From: Telluribacter sp035998675
GTDB lineage: Bacteria > Bacteroidota > Bacteroidia > Cytophagales > Spirosomataceae
Direction of reading: 5' to 3'
DNA length: 64,000 nucleotides
Assembly: GCF_035998675.1 (NCBI RefSeq)
Contig: NZ_DASYHI010000005.1
Span: 40,626-104,625 of the forward strand
In this document: in pieces, positions 61,901 to 64,000 of the stretch
Position numbering within the stretch: position 1 is the first letter of the stretch
Layout: each line of letters starts with the position of its first letter
Translations under genes and position numbers: made by a program
The notes under the pieces: generated by a model
What the model was told of the DNA's origin: nothing
The model's database searches: none
Seen by the model: the letters and a program-made list of their open reading frames with translations, nothing else

Positions 61901-62210
61901 GCGCTCTAACGACGTAATATCCAGCCAGCCTTCTACCTACTACCTGGAAGATGGCTCATACCTGCGTCTCAAGAACATCCAGTTGACTTATGATATTCCG
62001 GCAACTGTACTGTCTAAATTAGGGATTAGCAGGGCTTCTGTCTATATACAGGGTCAGAACTGGTTCACTTTCACAAAGTACACAGGTCTGGATCCTGAGA
62101 TTAACCTGCGCAGCTCGAGTGGCACTGACCAGGACCGCCAAATCGGAGTTGACGAAGGTGCATATCCGGCCTATCGTGCTACACTACTTGGTTTAAACCT
62201 TAGTTTCTGA
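58941..62210 (+). CDS. SusC/RagA-like TonB-dependent transporter (second locus)
   Basis: 1089-aa outer-membrane importer. Seen: signal peptide (LMLLMVSSVFAQAQ), carboxypeptidase-like domain (ITGKVSTSSDNQGLPGANVQ), VVVTGYGTQSKRDITGAV at the plug entry, the plug signatures VRIRGFGTINDNSPLYIIDG and SMQVLKDASAASIYGSRAGN, and a barrel ending in Phe (LLGLNLSF). It is clearly different from the SusC at 17872-21063 in the barrel, so a different substrate is expected. Followed after 32 bp by its SusD. Enzymes of this locus, if any, lie beyond the right edge of the window. Confidence 0.95.
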   Translation: MKEGVRLTVRWAVLMLLMVSSVFAQAQERRITGKVSTSSDNQGLPGANVQVKGTTVGTVTDADGQFSLSVQGNDAVLVISSIGFMKKEVPVRNQSTINVSLDEDVKSLSEVVVTGYGTQSKRDITGAVATIDVKQALAVPASNLAQAMQGRVAGVNVSNDNSPGGGVMVRIRGFGTINDNSPLYIIDGTPTKGNLSSLNLNDIESMQVLKDASAASIYGSRAGNGVVIITTKKGKAGKPTLSYDTYYGTQSAWKGLDLTNTQEHADILWKSRINALNTLNNGIATPNAGQSGLIYPSNAQFGKGATPVIPDYILPGGAMEGDPRADPARYVYDPFNPSSRYLIAKANKEGTDWFGEMFNPAPIQNHQLGVSGGNENGRYAMSLNYFDQKGIMQYTYYKRYSIRANTEFNVTKRVRVGENFQIGLDERVGQTGGNQSEGNPISFAYRIQPIIPVRDIKGNFAGTSGPDLDNSRNPIAELWRNKDNVGRNVRLFGNAFAEVDILKNLTARTQFGLDYNLFNLRNYRAVDLESSENAGANQLDQTNNYDWTWTWYNTLTYKTSFMDDRLSFNVVAGTESIKSFFEQFTARRQRFASDDIENRYLDAGNPGTSVNAGFASDWRIASEFAKANFSLDDKYLLDVTLRRDRSSRFAENYRVAYFPAVSVGWRLSNEEFMKGLTWLDDFKLRAAWGQTGNQEIGNYNRFGIFGTNAAQNFYDLNGNRTSAVQGYDRTQFANPNARWETTTSTDIGFDAVLLKGKLDVNFDWYDRLTTDMLFRPDVQRTQGVATVPFQNIGSMQNKGVELGLNYNGSASNGDFRYSVGANISTYRNKVITLTGDPATQYFGFTTRLPPMSVTQAGYPIGSFFGYTIDGFINTDEEGKALPVQFGGGVNNKAGNFQFRDINNDGIINASDRSIIGSPHPDFTYGINVSTSYKNFRLDLFGQGVQGNQIFNYVRYWTDFPTFGGNRSKRMAYESWEPGKTNAKLPILRSNDVISSQPSTYYLEDGSYLRLKNIQLTYDIPATVLSKLGISRASVYIQGQNWFTFTKYTGLDPEINLRSSSGTDQDRQIGVDEGAYPAYRATLLGLNLSF

Positions 62211-62242
62211 TAGTTGTAGATAACTTTTTTAAAGAAAAAACA

Positions 62243-63967
62243 ATGAAAAAAATAACCTATATAGCAAGTTTTCTCCTGCTGGGATTGGCTACCTCCTGTA
62301 GTGATGAATTTCTGGAAACGCGTCCCAAAGCCGCGCTTTCCATAGAAACGCTCAAAAACCGCGCGGGTATCAACTACCTCCTGACCGGCGCCTACGCTCT
62401 GGTAGATGGCGTAGGGGCGGGTACTACCTCCTGGCACGGCTCGGCCGACAACTGGATCTACGGCAGCGTTGCCTCCGACGATGCCTACAAGGGTACTATC
62501 GCCGGTGACCAGCCCGAGATTTCCCTGATTGAACAAAAGCTGATCCAGCCCGATAATAACCACTTCCGCGGCAAGTGGCAGGCGGTGTACGACGGCGTGG
62601 CGCGCAGTAACGACGTCATGCTGCTGGTAGATCAGGTAGAGGAATTGACTGAGGCCGAGAAAACCCAAATCAAGGCGCAGGCGCGCTTTTTGCGGGGGCA
62701 CTACCACTTCGAAGCCAAGAAAATGTGGAACATGGTACCCTACGTCGACGAGAAGGCCTACAATCCTGACGACCTTACCAGTACTCGTGTATCCAATGAC
62801 AAAGATATTTGGCCGAACATTGAAGCGGATTTGAAATTTGCTCTGGATAATCTGCCGGAAGTACAGACCCAGAAAGGTCGGGCTACCAAATGGGCCGCAG
62901 CCGCTATGCTGGGAAAAGCTTATATGTTTCAACGGAAATGGGCCGAAGCCAAAGCTCAGTTTGATGCTATTGTAAACAGCGGCCGCTATAAGCTGGTAGA
63001 TCGCTACAGCGACAACTTCCGGGCCTCGACCAACAACAACGCCGAGTCGGTTTTTGAGGTACAGCACTCGGTTAACGACGGAGCGCCGGGCGGTGAAAAC
63101 GGTAACCAGGGCGCTACGCTCAACTACCCTTACGGGGGAGGCGGGGTTACTACCTGCTGCGGTTTTTACCAGCCTACCCAGAACCTGGTGAACTCCTTCA
63201 AGACCAAAAACGGACTCCCTCTGATTGACACTTACAATAACTCTGACGTGAAGAACGATCAGAATATTGAAGTAACGCAGGCGTTTACGCCCGACGAGGG
63301 AGAATTTGACCCCCGCCTCGACCATACCGTAGGCCGCCGGGGTATTCCCTTCCTGGACTGGTTTGTGCATCCGGGCAAATCGATCATTCGTGACCAGGCC
63401 TACGGCGGCCCTTATTCGCCCCGCAAGCACCTGATGTATCGTTCCGACGTAGGTACCAATACTTTCTCGGGTAACCCCCGCCTCAACGCCAATAACTACC
63501 GCATGATCCGCTACGCCCACGTGCTGCTGATGCTGGCCGAAGCCGAAGTAGAGCTGGGCAACCTGGTGCGGGCCCGCGAGCTGGTCAATCAGGTACGTCG
63601 CCGGGCGGCCAATCCGGACGGCTTTGTACGGACCGCCGACGGCAAGCCTGCCGCTAACTACGTCATCAAAGAATACGCCGAAGGCGATCCGGCTTTCAGT
63701 ACTGCTGCCAACGCCCGTGCGGCCGTTCGTTTTGAAACGCGTATTGAGCTGGGTATGGAAGGCCACCGGTTCTTTGATCTGGTTCGCTGGGGTATTGCCG
63801 ATCAGGTACTGAACGCCTACTACGCTACCGAAAAGAACAAGCGGACGTACTTTAACGGGGTCAGCTTTGTGAAAGGCAAGCACGAGTACTACCCACTTCC
63901 TTTGCAGGAAATAGTAAACTCACAGATGGGTGGTAAACCTACTCTGAAGCAGAACCCGAACTACTAG
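62243..63967 (+). CDS. SusD/RagB-like outer-membrane lipoprotein (second locus)
   Basis: 574-aa glycan-binding lipoprotein partner of the preceding SusC. Lipobox ATSC (Cys19) is followed by SDEFLETRPKAALSIETLKN; inside are QARFLRGHYHFEAKKMWNMV, AAMLGKAYMFQRKWAEAKAQ and RYAHVLLMLAEAEVELGN, and the ending ELGMEGHRFFDLVRWG with LKQNPNY is the normal SusD C-terminus. It is about 100 residues longer than the SusD at 16427-17860, mostly in the middle (GENGNQGATLNYPYGGGGVT, TCCGFYQPTQ), suggesting a different ligand face. A 570-codon open frame on the opposite strand is a compositional shadow. The window ends 33 bp after the stop. Confidence 0.95.
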   Translation: MKKITYIASFLLLGLATSCSDEFLETRPKAALSIETLKNRAGINYLLTGAYALVDGVGAGTTSWHGSADNWIYGSVASDDAYKGTIAGDQPEISLIEQKLIQPDNNHFRGKWQAVYDGVARSNDVMLLVDQVEELTEAEKTQIKAQARFLRGHYHFEAKKMWNMVPYVDEKAYNPDDLTSTRVSNDKDIWPNIEADLKFALDNLPEVQTQKGRATKWAAAAMLGKAYMFQRKWAEAKAQFDAIVNSGRYKLVDRYSDNFRASTNNNAESVFEVQHSVNDGAPGGENGNQGATLNYPYGGGGVTTCCGFYQPTQNLVNSFKTKNGLPLIDTYNNSDVKNDQNIEVTQAFTPDEGEFDPRLDHTVGRRGIPFLDWFVHPGKSIIRDQAYGGPYSPRKHLMYRSDVGTNTFSGNPRLNANNYRMIRYAHVLLMLAEAEVELGNLVRARELVNQVRRRAANPDGFVRTADGKPAANYVIKEYAEGDPAFSTAANARAAVRFETRIELGMEGHRFFDLVRWGIADQVLNAYYATEKNKRTYFNGVSFVKGKHEYYPLPLQEIVNSQMGGKPTLKQNPNY

Positions 63968-64000
63968 TGTGAGGTATTTTTATGCAGAAGCGGGGGGGGC

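Noticed and set aside
62171..63883. 570-codon open frame on the minus strand opposite the second SusD gene
   Set aside because: It mirrors a high-quality SusD gene, has no family motif or signal, and long antisense frames are expected from this genome's codon use.
63991..64000. Run of eight G near the right end
   Set aside because: Could be an assembly edge artefact or a simple homopolymer; there is too little sequence after it to judge.
1..64000. tRNA, rRNA, riboswitch, integrase, transposase or origin sequences
   Set aside because: None could be supported by eye; the intergenic gaps hold promoters, terminators and palindromes only.

Overview
The window looks like chromosomal DNA of a Bacteroidota bacterium, most likely Cytophagales (Spirosomaceae/Cytophagaceae type). 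The reasons are two SusC/SusD pairs, SusD lipoproteins with SC lipoboxes, LytS/LytTR regulators, a NrtR/AraR-type NUDIX regulator, few Shine-Dalgarno sites, and promoters of the TTG / TAnnTTTG type. No rRNA, tRNA, CRISPR array, transposase or phage gene was seen. Taxonomy is inferred from gene content only.

Layout. (1) 52-4081: a tesA-like esterase divergent from a LolD/YbbA ATPase and an FtsX/YbbP permease, the arrangement known from E. coli tesA-ybbAP. (2) 4255-6310: a GntR regulator, an exported SGNH hydrolase, and a RelE-type toxin-antitoxin pair whose toxin carries a one-base frameshift. (3) 6410-23970: a 17.5-kb minus-strand polysaccharide utilisation locus, read as MFS transporter, arabinose-isomerase-like enzyme, SusC, SusD, an unassigned 847-aa exported protein, S1 sulfatase, and two tandem GH106-like proteins. 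A palindrome occurs upstream of both of its first two genes. (4) 24385-30618: a soluble multi-PAS histidine kinase, a NUDIX-type regulator, an exported sugar phosphate isomerase/epimerase-like protein and an exported alpha/beta hydrolase. (5) 30619-34795: structured intergenic DNA and three tandem exported esterases separated by REP-like GC palindromes. (6) 35128-44527: an amino-sugar locus with three Gfo/Idh/MocA oxidoreductases, an MFS transporter, NagA flanked by two different NagB homologues, and a LacI regulator with a perfect 20-bp palindrome next to it. (7) 44749-49430: an outer-membrane beta-barrel receptor divergent from a LytS/LytTR pair. (8) 49543-55296: one 1917-residue secreted protein with three LamG-like domains and two sets of seven propeller-like repeats. 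(9) 55563-58403: uvrA with a TTG start. (10) 58941-63967: a second SusC/SusD pair that probably continues beyond the window.

Taken together, the region is mostly for capture and breakdown of plant or algal glycans: sulfated and rhamnose-containing material in region 3, acylated glycans in region 5, and amino sugars or oxidised sugars in region 6. Local regulators and operator-like palindromes sit beside several operons. The most unusual features are the giant LamG/propeller protein, the two operator candidates, the unassigned 847-aa enzyme, the paired NagB homologues, and a marked excess of the palindrome class RGTACY in coding and non-coding DNA.
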